Notes: generated by a model not told the origin, from the letters alone. Positions 37,401 through 49,390 are shown, numbered from the stretch's first letter. The stretch is DNA of 64,000 bases from Selaginella moellendorffii (GCF_000143415.4 NW_003314307.1:640331-704330); one strand, 5' to 3'. Numbers and translations are program-made.

Positions 37401-38154
37401 AGTGAGATATCATGAGGAGCTTGTGGAAATGCATTGCAAATTTGTAATTACACATGAAGTGAAATATCTCTGGAATTTTTTAAAATTACTTTTGATATTT
37501 ACAAAGATGGCCTCCTTCACACCTTTCTTCTTGATTTTTTATTTTTTATTTTTTTTTTGTTTTTCATATAATCTGAACTCTATATACTGATAACAAGAAT
37601 TACAAGTTCTCAAATCAATAGTTTTGTGACAACACAACAAGCGTTTTTGAAAGATTGGTGCTAATTTAATGATGTTTAAAGAGATTTCTTAACTCTGCCA
37701 ATCTGAACTCTATGTACTGACACAAGAATTATAAATTCTCAGATCAATAGTGAAGATTGGTGCTAACTCATAATTTCATCATTTGATGAAGTTTAGAAGA
37801 ATTTCTTGAGATTTTCCACATTGTGTGAAAAAGGTCTTTTGATCATTACAAGTGGATTTTGTCACAACCTAAAAAACACAATTTAGCTCTATATCATTTC
37901 CATATGGCTTTTGACCAAGTTTCAGGAAAAGGTTTAGCACAAGTTTCAGGATTTTTTGTTTGGTGAGATATTCCTTTCTTTCATGATTTTTGGTGCTGTA
38001 GAGACTATTAGCTTAATAAATATTCTATTACAAATGAAAACTAAATTATCCTAAAACATCACTTTATTTTAAAATAATTTTTCATAAGCCACAGCTTAAG
38101 TCATTTTACAACAGTCTCAGCTAATCACAGCAGTTATAGAATTTTATAGCAAAT

Positions 38155-38240
38155 TGTGTTGAGGGCTTTTGGGATCATCTATGTAGTGCAGAGGGATGAG
38201 CTCTTGTCTTTGGGTTGGCTACGGAATCACTAGAGAATAT
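38155..38240 (+). pseudogene. Second relic of the orphan gene, inverted
   Basis: The reverse complement matches the last part of the orphan CDS (40655-40745), including the block GTGATCCCAAAAGCCC-like. It lies about 750 bp from the other relic and opposite to it, so the two form a spaced inverted pair. Confidence 0.7.
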
Positions 38241-40640
38241 AATCAGTATTGAGGGACTTGGAAAGTAAAAAAATAAAATATTCTTGCCATACCTTTTTTT
38301 ACTTTTTCTATTTACTTTTTATATTTTTAACTCTTTAACTGTAAAAAAGGAAGTGGTTAAAGAGGCATGGCTTACAAACTGAAAGAGATAAACAAAGGAC
38401 TCAAAGTGGAATAACATTGGAAGCATCCCACCATGAGTGTATGAAGTGTTGACATATTTCGAGCTTGACATATCTAGGGCTGGACATATTGGGGCCTGGA
38501 GATGTGAAACCACATACCATATACTTGATCTAATATTTTTATTAGTGGTAAAAACTTAATCAAGGAGAAAAGAAAATCTACATATATGAATGGAATTATA
38601 TTCCATTTATATTTTCGTTGGATATAACAAGATTTTACTTATATTTTCTTTGGATATAACCAGATTTAAAATATGTTATATTACAACTGACTAACCATAG
38701 AGAATAATTTCACAACCTAAGAGAAGAGCCTTGGATTTCCTTCAATTATATATTTCTTCTAAACATGTAACTTCAAAATGGGGCATAGAAGTTTATACAT
38801 ATTTTATATGTAGTGTTAAAGCTTGAAAGCTTATCTGTATAGTAGGCAAGTTCTGCATTTTAGAAAAAATAAACTAATGCCTCTTCTGCAAAGGCAATGT
38901 TGTAAACCATTAGCAAACACCTAGCTTTAATTAGTTTTGAACTCTTACCTAGAAGTCAAGTGGAATCTCTAAAATGGGAGTTGAGCAAGCAATACGTACA
39001 AATGCATGCTGTTCTGTTTCATATCTTTTGCACATGGGCCCATGTGAGGTTGATTTGATGCCTAGGTGGCACCCCTTGTAACATCAGACACTTATGTAAT
39101 TCTAGATGACAAACAAGAGAGGTTCAAAGTTCCTACTAGAGTGTGTTGCCATTATGCTCATGCTTGTCAATTTTTGCTATATAAGGCTGTGGTTGGGCTT
39201 TTCAAAAAAACATCGATTCAATATTATTGATGGGGGTTTTTACTTTGGAATATCATTTATGGGTAGCCGTTTCCACTCTGTAGATGGAACAAAGCTGGGA
39301 AATATTAGGCATAATAGAGCAAGGATTACTACAAGGCAAGGTCAAGGAGGCTTGGCTCTGATCAAGAAATAAAGAAGCTTTGTTAATGCAACAATAGTCC
39401 CCATTTTTTATCTGCTCCTAATAAATATCTCAATTCCAATCCAGCTTAGTCCTTTTTCATCCCTAATATACATAGAGATTGTCAGCTTGAAATGATAAAT
39501 AAATTTTTTAAAATAATGTATTTCATACCTTTTGCATGGGTCTAGATTTCTCTGATTGTGATGTCAGTTTTTAGGGCTTAGTAGGTTCAAAATTCCCACT
39601 AGAATGTGATCCAATGATCAATTTACAATATGAAGGCCAGCTCACCTACAAGGAACTTTGTGCTCTTGCATTTAGGGGGAGTAGGAGGTGGAGGTGCGTT
39701 GACAAGCACCACACTACCAGCTTCTGAGAGGACTCTAAACTTCAGCTCACAGGAGACATGGATGTGAAGGAGCTGGATGGCCTTGTGGCCACACTCCATC
39801 TAGCATTATTATCTCCTTGGATGACAGATCCCTCTTGCTTGAGATTTAAATTGTTTCACTATATCAGTCTTTAGATCTTTCTTGATGTAAGCTACCTTGA
39901 ATATAAATTCTAAACTTTGAATATGTTTAAAAATTCAATACTTGTGTTTTAGCTTGTTGATTTGGGGACAAATGTTAGCCCGAGATTATGTCTAGGAGAG
40001 TGGAGTTAAAGTTATGCCACAATTTCCTTTTTGCAGGGCAAATGCTTAAAATCAAGGACCATTGTTGAATTTACAAGAATTTTCCCACTTTAACTTGTAG
40101 ATTAGTTATAAACACAAGTATATATTGATTTATAAATGCTTTGACATGGAATTTTAGTTTTGAAACAGGTTTTACATGGTACTTAGTAGAGAAGTATGAG
40201 AGTACCATATGATGGTTTCATCCAGCCCTAGTAGGCAAAACCATACCATACAAATTAGCTTTTGTGGGGAACATTGCTACTTGAACATTACAACATCAGG
40301 AATGACATTCTAGTTTCTTGAGTATCTTTGACATTTGAAGCTTTGCTAAAACTTGGTGGATAGGACAATTCTTCACCTCAGTGCCTGATGATCAAGCACT
40401 GCTAAATGCTGCAGAAGCTGGTGCAACATCACTCCTTCTAGTTGGAGTATCAGCATCGTTGTTGTATGGCCGGGAACAACTACCCCAGAACTGTGAGAAC
40501 AATTTCTTCTGCATGAGTCAAAGTGGAAATGCAAGTACATCTCAGAATGTGCCAAGGAATCAAATATTAGTAATATCTATTTACCTTTAATAAACATGTC
40601 TAACTAATTGCTTGGTCTTTGAATAATGCTCGCAACTTCC

Positions 40641-41174
40641 TCAATATATACTACACTCCCTCATGATTCCATAGCCAGCACCCAGAGCCAAGAGCTCGTC
40701 CCTCTGCACCTCATACGTGATCCCAAAAGCCCTCAACACAATCTCTACCGCGCCGTACCACCGCTCTCGATCCAAAAGCTCGTAGAAGATAGACTCCCCC
40801 ATCTCACGCACAGCGTTTACCATATCCCCAAACGGATACACGTTGCTGGAGGACGGCATGGAGCATATCCCCCCGCGATCTTCCCCCCATATCTGGTTCA
40901 TCACCAGCAGCTGCACTCGCACCACGACGCTCCCCGTCAGTGTGACCGCCCACGCAAAGGGCTCGTTGACGCGAACCTCGCGGAGGTTCAAGTTCCGTAC
41001 ATATTCTATGATCGTTCCGATGAGCTCTCTCACCTCAGCCACCGTGAGCCTGTCGTAGTAGGCCCTGCGCAGGAAGAGGCCCAGGCGTGGCGGCGGCGCG
41101 AGGATCCCCCTGGTGAAGAACACAAGAGATATCGATATCATCAGGAGAAACACAGAACGTCGATGGAGATGCAT
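40641..41174 (-). CDS. Small secreted protein of unknown family
   Basis: Single-exon ORF of 177 residues. Residues 1-25 form a classic signal peptide (HRRSVFLLMISISLVFFTRG). The mature part is rich in aliphatic and Arg residues (RLTVAEVRELIGTIIEYVRN, VEIVLRAFGITYEVQRDELL) and has only two Cys. No domain is recognised. The gene is GC-rich in an AT-rich setting, and two decayed partial copies lie within 4 kb to the left, one inverted, so the family has been copied locally. Two partial copies that kept recognisable sequence support it having been a real coding gene. It could be a lineage-specific secreted protein; no role can be read. Confidence 0.65.
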   Translation of the reverse strand: MHLHRRSVFLLMISISLVFFTRGILAPPPRLGLFLRRAYYDRLTVAEVRELIGTIIEYVRNLNLREVRVNEPFAWAVTLTGSVVVRVQLLVMNQIWGEDRGGICSMPSSSNVYPFGDMVNAVREMGESIFYELLDRERWYGAVEIVLRAFGITYEVQRDELLALGAGYGIMRECSIY

Positions 41175-41538
41175 TGCGAGTGAGAATGGATCGATTGATC
41201 GCTTACCTCTGATTTATATACGTACGCAAGCCCGTCCATGCTCAGTCCGTCCCAATGTAGACTTTTCTGCTTTCCTTCCATTTTTTATTTCTAGATGTAC
41301 TATCCTTCGAGGTGGGGCACCAGAAGTTTTTTACCATTGTGCCAGGATCAAGCATCTGGGCATCGATCTTAACAAAGAGAGAAAAATACGAAGGTTAAGT
41401 GACAAAGCTCCAACGCTTGCCTGACTTTGAGCTATATATTCAAAGTTCCGCTTTGAGAAGGAAATAAACTACCACCTTTCCTGTCAAGGCAATCCATTAG
41501 CGAACAAAGAAACCATAGAAAAATGGGAGCTTACCTTA
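41175..41538. other. Spacer upstream of the orphan gene
   Basis: Contains the orphan's likely promoter (TTTATATACG about 35 bp upstream of its start region) and the 3' UTR of the PRKRIP1-like gene. Confidence 0.4.
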
Positions 41539-42112
41539 CTACTCGGCCTCTGAGTCGGAGCTGGATTCTCCAGCGTTTGCGCCTTTCGCCTTGTCCGCCT
41601 CCTCCACGCCTGGCTCTTTCACCGCCTTGTCCTTCTTTTGCTTCTTCTTTTCTTTCTTCTTTAGCCTCTTTGCCCTCCTCTTGGCCGTTCGCTCCTCGGC
41701 CTCTTTGAGCCGGGCTTCGCGACGAATCGCAAACTCCGTCTGCTCCTTCTTCCTCTGATAATCCGCCTCCATCCGCGCCAGGCGATCCTGCTCCCTGCGT
41801 CTCATCTGCCGGTACTGCGCAGGCCGAAATATCGATACTCTGGGGCCAAAAACAAAGAAAAATCGCGCTTACCTGGTGGAAATCTCCCGAGCCAGACCCA
41901 GCGGAGCTCCCAGATGTGTTGCTGATGCGCACGGGAACTTGCTCCGTGATCCGCCGGAGCTTAATCTCGAGGTCTTCGTCCTCGGCCGGGATCTCTGGGA
42001 TCGCCGGCTCCGAGGCTGGGACCAGCGCCTTGCCATCGCCCCTAGTGCTGGCGAGAGTCACTACCTGGGTGTTGCCCTCTGTGTAGGTCTGGGACGTCGT
42101 GTACCGCGGCAT
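41539..42112 (-). CDS. PRKRIP1-like (DUF1168) spliceosome-associated protein
   Basis: Two exons (42112-41873, 41814-41539) give 171 residues. The centre holds the family signature: SSAGSGSGDFHQ joined across the intron to YRQMRRREQDRLARMEADYQ. A long basic/acidic helix follows (TAKRRAKRLKKKEKKKQ), then an Asp/Glu/Ser tail ESSSDSEAE. Human PRKRIP1 is a component of the spliceosomal C complex bound to double-stranded RNA; plant members are presumed nuclear splicing factors. The 58-bp intron is easily read through in frame, which gives a false longer ORF. It is divergent from the LRR gene, with only 289 bp between starts. Confidence 0.9.
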
Positions 42113-42401
42113 TCGCCCAAGAACCCTAAAATCCCCAAACGAAAAAAGGTCACGGTTTCGAATCCCAATAAAAAAGTAGAATCGCTAATGAATATACTTA
42201 AGCTGGACTTAGAACAAGTATATCCCACAGACTTCTATTTCTCGTGGGTCATGAAAGAAGGTCCAGGGAAGGTGAGAAGTGGGACCAAATACTTTGACAA
42301 ACTTTTGAATAGCTGTAGAAGAGATCTTTCTAGTGGACATGACAAGTTTCCTCATGGACTATTTAAACAGGTTTGAGTGAAGAGAAAAGGTAGTCTAGTG
42401 C

Positions 42402-44489
42402 ATGATCATGCTTTTGAATTGCTATCTCTTGATCGTCTTGTTTGCCATTTTCGCGGCAGCAGAGGCAAATTCATCCAAGAGTGACTCCAGCGTGCTCTTA
42501 AGACTGAAGAGCTCTGTGCATGATCCATACAAGGTACTTTCGAGCTGGGGATCTAATCGGAGTGTTTGCAAGTGGGAGGGCGTGAGTTGCTCAAAGAAAG
42601 ATCGAGTTTCTGGTCTTTATCTCCAGAATTTGACACTCTCAGGTTCTATTCTATCTTTTATGATCCAGGAATTGCCTTTTCTCCGCCAGCTTCATGTCTC
42701 GAGAAGCAGCTTCAAAGACGAGCTTATTGCCAACACGAAATCAAATATGTCATGCTTGCTGGAATGGATGGATCTTTCTGGCAACCAAAACATGTCTTCC
42801 AGTTTTAATCTAGTCCAAGAGCTCCTGATGGGCTGCAAGAATTTAAAGGTCTTCAACTTATCAGGCAATCATCTTGGTGGAGGGTTTCATCACATTGACT
42901 CTAAATTTTCAATTGGTGACAAGTTGGAAGTGCTGGATCTCTCAGATAACAAGTTGGGTTTCAATCTTCCTTCCTCTTTTTTCCTTAGATGCAGGAGCTT
43001 AAAATCTCTAGATCTTTCCACCAATAGCTTTACAGGAGAGATTCCAGAGACACTATTCAGAAGGTGTACTGCTTTGGAGCAAATTTCATTGGCTCACAAC
43101 AATTTCTCCAGTTATCTTCCTTCACTTATTTCTCTGCCATATCTAAAGATCATTGATGCCAGCTACAATGCCTTCAAAGGTCAGGTCCCTGCATTCAGGA
43201 CAAATCTCAGGCATCTAAATCTCAGCTCCAATAGTTTTACTATCACCAGCAATGAAACTTGTCCATTGACATCAAAACTGGAGAGCTTGATTTTGGTGAA
43301 CAACGAACTGAATGGACGAGTGCTGGACACCCTGAAGCTTTGCAATGCCTTGAAGATGTTGGATCTAAGTTTCAACTCAGTGACTGGACAGATACCAGAG
43401 GATATTTGTGACATTCTTCCCAAGCTTGAATACTTTCTTGCATGGGTGAACAGCCTTGAAGGGGGCATTCCATCAAATCTTATGGCGTGCAACAACCTGA
43501 CAATGATCATTCTCAGCTACAACAATCTTGAAGGAAACATCCCTGCAGAGCTAGTCTCTAGCTTGATCAAGCTCCAGTGGTTAAGCTTGAGCAACAACAA
43601 GCTAATTGGAGAGATTCCTTCATTGGAAAATGCAAAAGAGATGCTTGTCTTGCAACTGAGCAACAATTCATTACAAGGGAAAGTTCCAAGCAGGATGGGC
43701 ATGCAAGTGATAGAGCTCCGAAAAAACAAGCTCACTGGAAACATTCCTCCTATTTTAGGATTCACTGGGAAGACATTTGTGAAAGCAACTCTCGGCAGCT
43801 TGAAAACAGCCATAGACACTGAAGCAGGGATTTGCATGGACACCACCTTTGCTATACAGGGCATCAGCTTGGACAAAATGAAAGAGCTTTTAAAAATTAA
43901 AAGTGGAGGATGCTTTCCTAATGTAAATTTGCTTCCAGCTCTCACTTATGGATACAACATCAGTAGTCCTCTTCATATTGATATTTCACATAACAATCTT
44001 TATGGAGAGATTCCATCCCAGTTGAGCGAAATGCAAGACTTACAATACCTCAACTTTGGGCACAATGATATATCAGGGGTAATACCAGCAGCACTAGGAG
44101 TGCTTAAGAATATGGCAGTTTTGGATCTTTCTCATAACAACTTGCAAGGGGAGATTCCATATACATTTTTATTACTTTCTTCCTTATCAGCATTGAACCT
44201 TTGCTGCAATAACTTATCTGGGATTATTCCACAAGGTGGTCAACTGACAACACTTAAACCAAGTAGTTTTGAAGGAAATGAATATCTATGCGGCTTTCCT
44301 CTTAGTGCTTGTAGACCACCAAATTCTCTTGATAATATTGACAACAGTAATATCGGAGGTGGCAAAGTCGGGATTGTTCTGATTGCTTCTGGCTTTGGAA
44401 TGTTTGGATTTGTTTTGAGCTTTACAATTGTTATTTTTGTTGACATGAGGAAAAAGCTGGTATACCGAACATTATTTAGAATCTTCTAA
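42402..44489 (+). CDS. LRR receptor-like protein (RLP), no kinase domain
   Basis: Intronless, 695 residues. Signal peptide (LLNCYLLIVLFAIFAAAEA, about 4-22), LRR cap (SSVLLRLKSSVHDPYKVLSS then VCKWEGVSCSKKDRV), and roughly 20 plant-type LRRs (LDLSTNSFTGEIPETLF, LSLSNNKLIGEIPSL). A 75-residue island between about 450 and 525 holds KTAIDTEAGICMDTTFAIQG, then four more LRRs. The end is FEGNEYLCGFPLSACRPP, a membrane span at about 656-678 (GIVLIASGFGMFGFVLSF) and a short basic tail. The plan is that of RLPs or of peptide receptors such as PSKR lacking a kinase. RLPs sit in the plasma membrane and signal through partner kinases in immunity or development; the ligand is unknown. A broken copy lies at 29913-30978. 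Confidence 0.93.
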   Translation: MIMLLNCYLLIVLFAIFAAAEANSSKSDSSVLLRLKSSVHDPYKVLSSWGSNRSVCKWEGVSCSKKDRVSGLYLQNLTLSGSILSFMIQELPFLRQLHVSRSSFKDELIANTKSNMSCLLEWMDLSGNQNMSSSFNLVQELLMGCKNLKVFNLSGNHLGGGFHHIDSKFSIGDKLEVLDLSDNKLGFNLPSSFFLRCRSLKSLDLSTNSFTGEIPETLFRRCTALEQISLAHNNFSSYLPSLISLPYLKIIDASYNAFKGQVPAFRTNLRHLNLSSNSFTITSNETCPLTSKLESLILVNNELNGRVLDTLKLCNALKMLDLSFNSVTGQIPEDICDILPKLEYFLAWVNSLEGGIPSNLMACNNLTMIILSYNNLEGNIPAELVSSLIKLQWLSLSNNKLIGEIPSLENAKEMLVLQLSNNSLQGKVPSRMGMQVIELRKNKLTGNIPPILGFTGKTFVKATLGSLKTAIDTEAGICMDTTFAIQGISLDKMKELLKIKSGGCFPNVNLLPALTYGYNISSPLHIDISHNNLYGEIPSQLSEMQDLQYLNFGHNDISGVIPAALGVLKNMAVLDLSHNNLQGEIPYTFLLLSSLSALNLCCNNLSGIIPQGGQLTTLKPSSFEGNEYLCGFPLSACRPPNSLDNIDNSNIGGGKVGIVLIASGFGMFGFVLSFTIVIFVDMRKKLVYRTLFRIF

Positions 44490-46012
44490 AGTAGAACAAA
44501 TAATAATATTCTAATATGATTTTTATGTTTTGAGAGTTTTTATGGACTAAGCATAACTTTCACACATCATATTATCATAAGCAAATTCCTTTAGTTGTTA
44601 CAACACAAACAACTCTTATTCTTCTATACTAATTAGAGAAGCTTAATGAAAATTCTAAACTATCAATTTTTCACATTTACTTTCAAAATTATAATGCCCT
44701 ACAAAATTTGGACATATTCATGGACCTTAACACAGAATCTAATCAACATTTGGATTTGGATTGGGAACCCGCCCCATGTAACAGCACTCTAATGGGCGCA
44801 CAACCCCTTTACATTACCACCTAAACTTGTGTAACTCAATCTTACAGATAATCTAGATGTTTGTTCCAACCCAATGTTTCAATATAGAAAAATTTAATGT
44901 TCATTTTACTCCAATCCATCCACTATGACTGTAATTTTGGATCCATCCATTATAGATGTATATTTATCATACATACCCAAAAAGGTGGGATCTTGTTGAA
45001 GATATACTACCTAAATCAATAAAAATATATCCAGAGTTAATTCACCACTACTAGAGGCTTACTCATGTTAACACCTTGATCTAGGCAAGAAAATTCAAAA
45101 ACCTTAGCTCAAGGAATGAGTGGAAGAGGGATGGGTATGGCTATGCATCAATTAAAAGAAATATTCTACCAGATACACTTAGTTAATTCAAATTCAAATA
45201 ATTATAAAGTAACTATATTATCTTTCTGGGCCGCCAGATCCAGCCAATGGCACTATCAAAGGGTTATTGACTTAACCATGTCTTATCAAATAATTGCACT
45301 GATGTTTGCTTTTAGCAATAGGAGATAGTCAATTGCCTAATACAAGAAAGGAATGCGTTGGGACACATGTCATATGTAAAGTGTTGATTGGATTAGTGAA
45401 GAAGGCACTATGAGGAATGCATATGCTTGATGATGTGGCAAAAACTAAGAAAGGCATTATCTCCATCAATTTACTATTGACTTTGATTCTTGCTCCATGT
45501 ATTGTTTGTAGCACTGAAAGAAATTTTTGAATTAAGTCTAATGAACAAACAAAAAGGCTTGGATATTAAGCTGTGAGTGCATGGAGAGAGCTAATATTCT
45601 TTATGGCTCTGAGTAATATTAATTTTATATATTTATTCATATTAAACACATATAATTAAATAATGCTTTTTCTAAATTAATAATAACTATTCTTAGTAAT
45701 AGTTCTTTTTATACTAGTATTCTTAAGATCTTAGTATTCTGAATTTTCTTATATCCCAAGTAAACATACCATGCATTAACATCTAATTAATAAATATATT
45801 TTTAGTACTTCTTCTATATTAGTGTTCTTAAATTCTTTATACTCATATTATTGGCTTATACTTTGCAGCTAATATATTTAAAAATTATTTATTCTTAGCA
45901 ATTCATTTTTTACTTTTTTCTGGGTTGGGTATTAGTTTTCTTAAAATCTATGTTCTAAATATATTCATATTTCCAAGAGCATGGTCTATATTGTATTGTG
46001 TGTGTGTGTGTG

Positions 46013-46069
<57 letters not shown>

Positions 46070-46217
46070 GTTTTGCACAGTCCAACATTTGATGAGAAAA
46101 ACTAGTACAAGTATAACATAGTTTATAAGAAACTATAGTATAGTTTATAATATTTACAACAAACCCTTTATAAAAACAAATTGTATAATATGAATTATTA
46201 TTCATGGTATTTCTTTT
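44490..46217. other. AT-rich spacer with dispersed repeat
   Basis: No gene seen. 45115-45328 has a short frame with no similarity. The second half is the dispersed repeat family listed next. Confidence 0.5.
45600..46065 (+). repeat. Second copy of the periodic AT-rich repeat, ending in TG/TA microsatellite
   Basis: It resembles 18230-18865 in order: the TTATTCATATT...AAACACATAATTAAATAATGC block, the TTCTTAAGATCTTAGTATTCT blocks and TTTTCTGGGTTGGGTATTAG near the end. It closes with a TG run then a TA run (about 45998-46064), where the first copy has GA. Confidence 0.6.
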
Positions 46218-46700
46218 TCAGAGGTGAGCTTTCGAAACATCTGGAGAGCCCACTCGCATCTCTGCCGCTGGCCAAAGCTCTGCCGCCATAACTCTGTCAA
46301 ACACAGCCTTTGCCGATTCCACGCACCCAAACTTCTCATACATGTTGATAGCTGTATTTCCAGCAACACGGTCGGAGCCACTCACTGCCTCTAATAAACA
46401 TCTGCTCCTGTGTAAGGCTCGAGTAAGCACTGGTTAAGGCTTTCACCAACACGAACTTGTTAGAAGCGATTCCGTCCTGAAGAGAAAAAATGCTACTGTC
46501 TGATGCCCATTCTGAGCATACCTCGTGATGATCCTTCTTCCTTGCCTGCTGCCTGGTTGGAGTAGCCTCTTTTCCTCCGTTTTCTCAACCTCTGCTGCCA
46601 TTTGAATCACCTGGAAGTAAGAAATATGAGATTCCCACAACAATCTGTGAGAGGAAATTTGTTGACCTTTACTGATGCAAGCTTCTTGAGAGCCTTTTGC
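46218..46700 (-). pseudogene. PPR gene relic
   Basis: A frame on the minus strand reads AGNTAINMYEKFGCVESAKA followed by VFDRVM, the end of one PPR repeat and start of the next. Upstream pieces are in other frames. There is no start, no further repeats and no targeting sequence, so this is a fragment of a lost PPR gene. Confidence 0.65.
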
Positions 46701-47517
46701 AATGTTTGGATTTCTTACTGGATTGACCCAACAATCTTGTCAACTTCAGGCCCCTGGTGATTCTCTTTAGCGTAGTCTATTGTTATCACCAGTGACATCT
46801 GTATTGGAAGCTTCACTAGTTAGCATAGCAAAAAGCCATATCTAATACATAGCTTAGAACCTTTTGTCCAGTATTTTACTGAGGACTTTAGCCTGGAAAC
46901 ACAAGTAAGCGACCACATTATGCAATCCAATGAATGTGCTCATCTAATGCCCATGATATGCTCATCATATGATACTAATAGTCGACATCAAGGATTAACC
47001 TATACAAGCAAGATCAGATTATATAGGCTTAAGGACATTTAATTAGCATCTAGCTAACCTCTTTATGATGTAAGTGGGGATTCCAATGCATGGATGACAT
47101 TGCCACAGTGGTTGACGGGAGCGAACAAAATGCCATATCCTGCCCTTGCAAAGGAATGAAGCTTTGGCAGGGAAATGTCATCACAGCCAAGTGGATGCCC
47201 TCCTGCTGCAAGATTATGACAGTAAATGGATCCTGGAATAGAACTCCAAAGCGTGGCCCAGGAGAAATGGGACAAGGTTTGTTTGTTTGTCATGGAGCTT
47301 CAAATTGTCACAGAAGGGCGCTGGGGATGAGAATCCTCACTGGCACCAGCAAAGGTATAAAATAATCCCGAACTTAACACTACTTGGAAACATACACTGT
47401 GCCGAGCTATCGTCAGTCGCGATTTTCAACGAACTTCTTCGCTAGTTTCCAACTAGTTTCCTTCGATGACAAAAACAAAAGATGACATTGATTCATCCAT
47501 ACGCGATCGATCGAAGC
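46701..47517. other. Spacer without a supported gene
   Basis: Short frames on both strands near 47063-47365 show no recognised domain. The right end will hold the 3' UTR of the MYB gene. Confidence 0.4.
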
Positions 47518-48618
47518 TCAGCTCACACTTCTGGGTGGCGGTGGCATGGCGGACGTGGCAGCCGCAGCGGCCGAACGATGCCCAAAAAAGTGATGCCTAC
47601 GGTGGAGATGCTGCTGCTGCTGCTGTTCCTGGACGGACGAGATGTAGTTGTGGACCTCCTTGGCCACCATTTGCTTGAGCATCGACGCCAGCGCCTTGTT
47701 ACTCTCGATCCGGGCATCGATCGGCTCGGGCAAGATTGGGGGCGCCAATACCTGCGCCACTGCTGCCCTAATCGCGGCATTGACGAGATCCATGGCCTCG
47801 TCCGCGCGCAAGAAGCCGCTGGGAGGAGCCCAAGCAGGGGACTCCTCTGCGCGGGCTCTAGGGCTAGGGGCAGGAATCGAGCCGGTGACCGCTACACCGG
47901 TGTCGCGGACAGGATTCGAGCCCCGGACCCTGGCGTCGGTGTTGGAAGGATTCGAACCTGGGAGAGAGAGCGATAAGCAAACGGTGTCGCTCGTCGAGCG
48001 CGTAGATGGAGGAGCTGGAGCTGGATCCACGGGCTTCGTGTAGCTCGAGAACGCGGAGGATCGCGACGCGATGTCGAAGGAAATGAGGTTGGGCCGCTTG
48101 GATGATCCATCCTCCGCCGCCGCGTCGACGCTTGCGCGCTTCCTGCTAGAAATCGCGGGAGTGGCCACGCCTGCCTCGTCCTCTTCTTCCTCCTCCTCCT
48201 CCTCCTCGCTGCGATCGGGGCGGCGGTCTTCCTCGTGCTCGTCGTCCTCGTGCTGGATCTGCTGCTGGTGGAGCGATCGCCGGCGCAGCGTCGAATTCCA
48301 GTGGTTTTTGATCGCATTGTCGGTGCGGCCGGGGAGGAGCCGCGCGATCGTCGCCCACTTGTTGCCGTGCTGCGCGTGCGCCTCGATGATGATCGCGTCC
48401 TCGGCGCAAGAAAAGGGCTTGTGCTCCACCTGGGGGCTCAGCTGATTGCACCAGCGCAGCCGGCACGATTTGCCCGATCGCCCGGGAACCCCCTTGCTGA
48501 TGAGCGACCAGTTCCTCGCCCCATACTTCTGGATGAGCTTCTGGAGATTGGCGTCCTCCTCCGGGCTCCACGGCCCCCTGACCTTGTCGATGGATCGATC
48601 CACCGCCGATTCCATCAC
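47518..48618 (-). CDS. R2R3-MYB transcription factor, MYB44/70/73/77-like (subgroup 22)
   Basis: Intronless, 366 residues. R2 spans about 14-62 ([19 protein letters not shown], then [14 protein letters not shown]) and R3 about 67-113 ([20 protein letters not shown], then [11 protein letters not shown]). The linker [12 protein letters not shown] is typical of subgroup 22, whose members act in ABA, auxin and stress responses. A poly-Glu stretch follows. LSLSLPG near residue 220 fits an EAR-type (LxLxL) repression motif, suggesting a repressor role. The C-terminus is Ala-, Gln- and His-rich. Absence of introns matches this subgroup, whereas most other R2R3-MYB genes have two. Start may be the first or second of two adjacent ATGs. 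Confidence 0.93.
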   Translation of the reverse strand: MMESAVDRSIDKVRGPWSPEEDANLQKLIQKYGARNWSLISKGVPGRSGKSCRLRWCNQLSPQVEHKPFSCAEDAIIIEAHAQHGNKWATIARLLPGRTDNAIKNHWNSTLRRRSLHQQQIQHEDDEHEEDRRPDRSEEEEEEEEEDEAGVATPAISSRKRASVDAAAEDGSSKRPNLISFDIASRSSAFSSYTKPVDPAPAPPSTRSTSDTVCLSLSLPGSNPSNTDARVRGSNPVRDTGVAVTGSIPAPSPRARAEESPAWAPPSGFLRADEAMDLVNAAIRAAVAQVLAPPILPEPIDARIESNKALASMLKQMVAKEVHNYISSVQEQQQQQHLHRRHHFFGHRSAAAAATSAMPPPPRSVS

Positions 48619-49379
48619 CCAATCACAAAATGCAGGCAGTTTCGTCGATCGCCCACCCGCCTCCCCCCTCCACTCTCTCGCAGCTCGCGCAGCTCTCGCG
48701 AGCTTTAGGGTTCTTCGCTCGGCCCAACTACCATAGCTTAAAATGGACGACGGATGGGCCGTTCCGTACCAACAATCGTGGCCGTCAGTTTTGGGCCAGG
48801 TGGTCCGCCTTTGTTGGTTTTGGGCCGTTGGAGGCCGTTAAGGAGGGCAACGCCGATCCAACGGTGTAGTCCGCGTCGACTTTATTCGCCGGCGGATTTA
48901 TATAACGACCGGCCGGTCCAGGAGACAGCTGGCGCGCATACGTGTCACAAATCTGGCGGGGGATGGGCTTGCCAGTTCACGTGAATGGGACTTGGAAGCG
49001 GTTGAGAGGAAATAGTCTACACTTCCATATGGTCTCTCTTGTTTGATTGACCAAACAAACAACACCTATCATATTAGACAGTGGTACGGACGAGATAAGG
49101 TAACTACGTGTGTGATTCCTCGTCGCTCCCCTCCTTTGAGAGGAGTAAAAAATTTCTATCGCTTCGTCTTTAAGTAGTGGACTGTGGGCACCACGTCAGC
49201 GACCACGCGTAATTGTGAAAAGTGGGTAGGTGGAGTTTGTTGGCCTCTCATTGTCCGACATTGTGCGGATCAACGGTCTACGTTGAATGTTTGAAATCTA
49301 ACGGCAAAACAAACCCTACGATCCCTGACCTAATCAACGGTCTATGTTGAATCTAACGGCAAAACACCACCTGACCTAA
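48619..49379. other. MYB promoter region and PPR 3' flank
   Basis: Contains the MYB upstream sequence. At its right end lies a short tandem repeat that runs into the PPR stop codon. Confidence 0.5.
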
Positions 49380-49390
49380 TCAACGGTCGT
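49269..49390. repeat. Short direct repeats across the end of the PPR gene
   Basis: Three partial units share TAATCAACGGTCTA and GAATCTAACGGCAAAACA-like blocks. The third supplies the stop codon of the PPR gene at 49380-49382. Confidence 0.75.

Larger units (their letters stand above)
36872..40640. other. AT-rich gene-poor stretch with relics
   Basis: 3.8 kb without a supported gene. It holds two relics of the secreted orphan gene (listed separately). Near 39105-39380 a short frame lies over a TATATAAGG box and an AATAAA signal, which could be a decayed solo LTR. Two similar 40-bp blocks lie at 39110-39150 and 39575-39615. Nothing else was recognised. Confidence 0.5.

Noticed and set aside
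41531-42112. 193-codon single ORF at the PRKRIP1-like gene
   Set aside because: It reads through the 58-bp intron and then runs in the wrong frame; the spliced form restores the DUF1168 motif.
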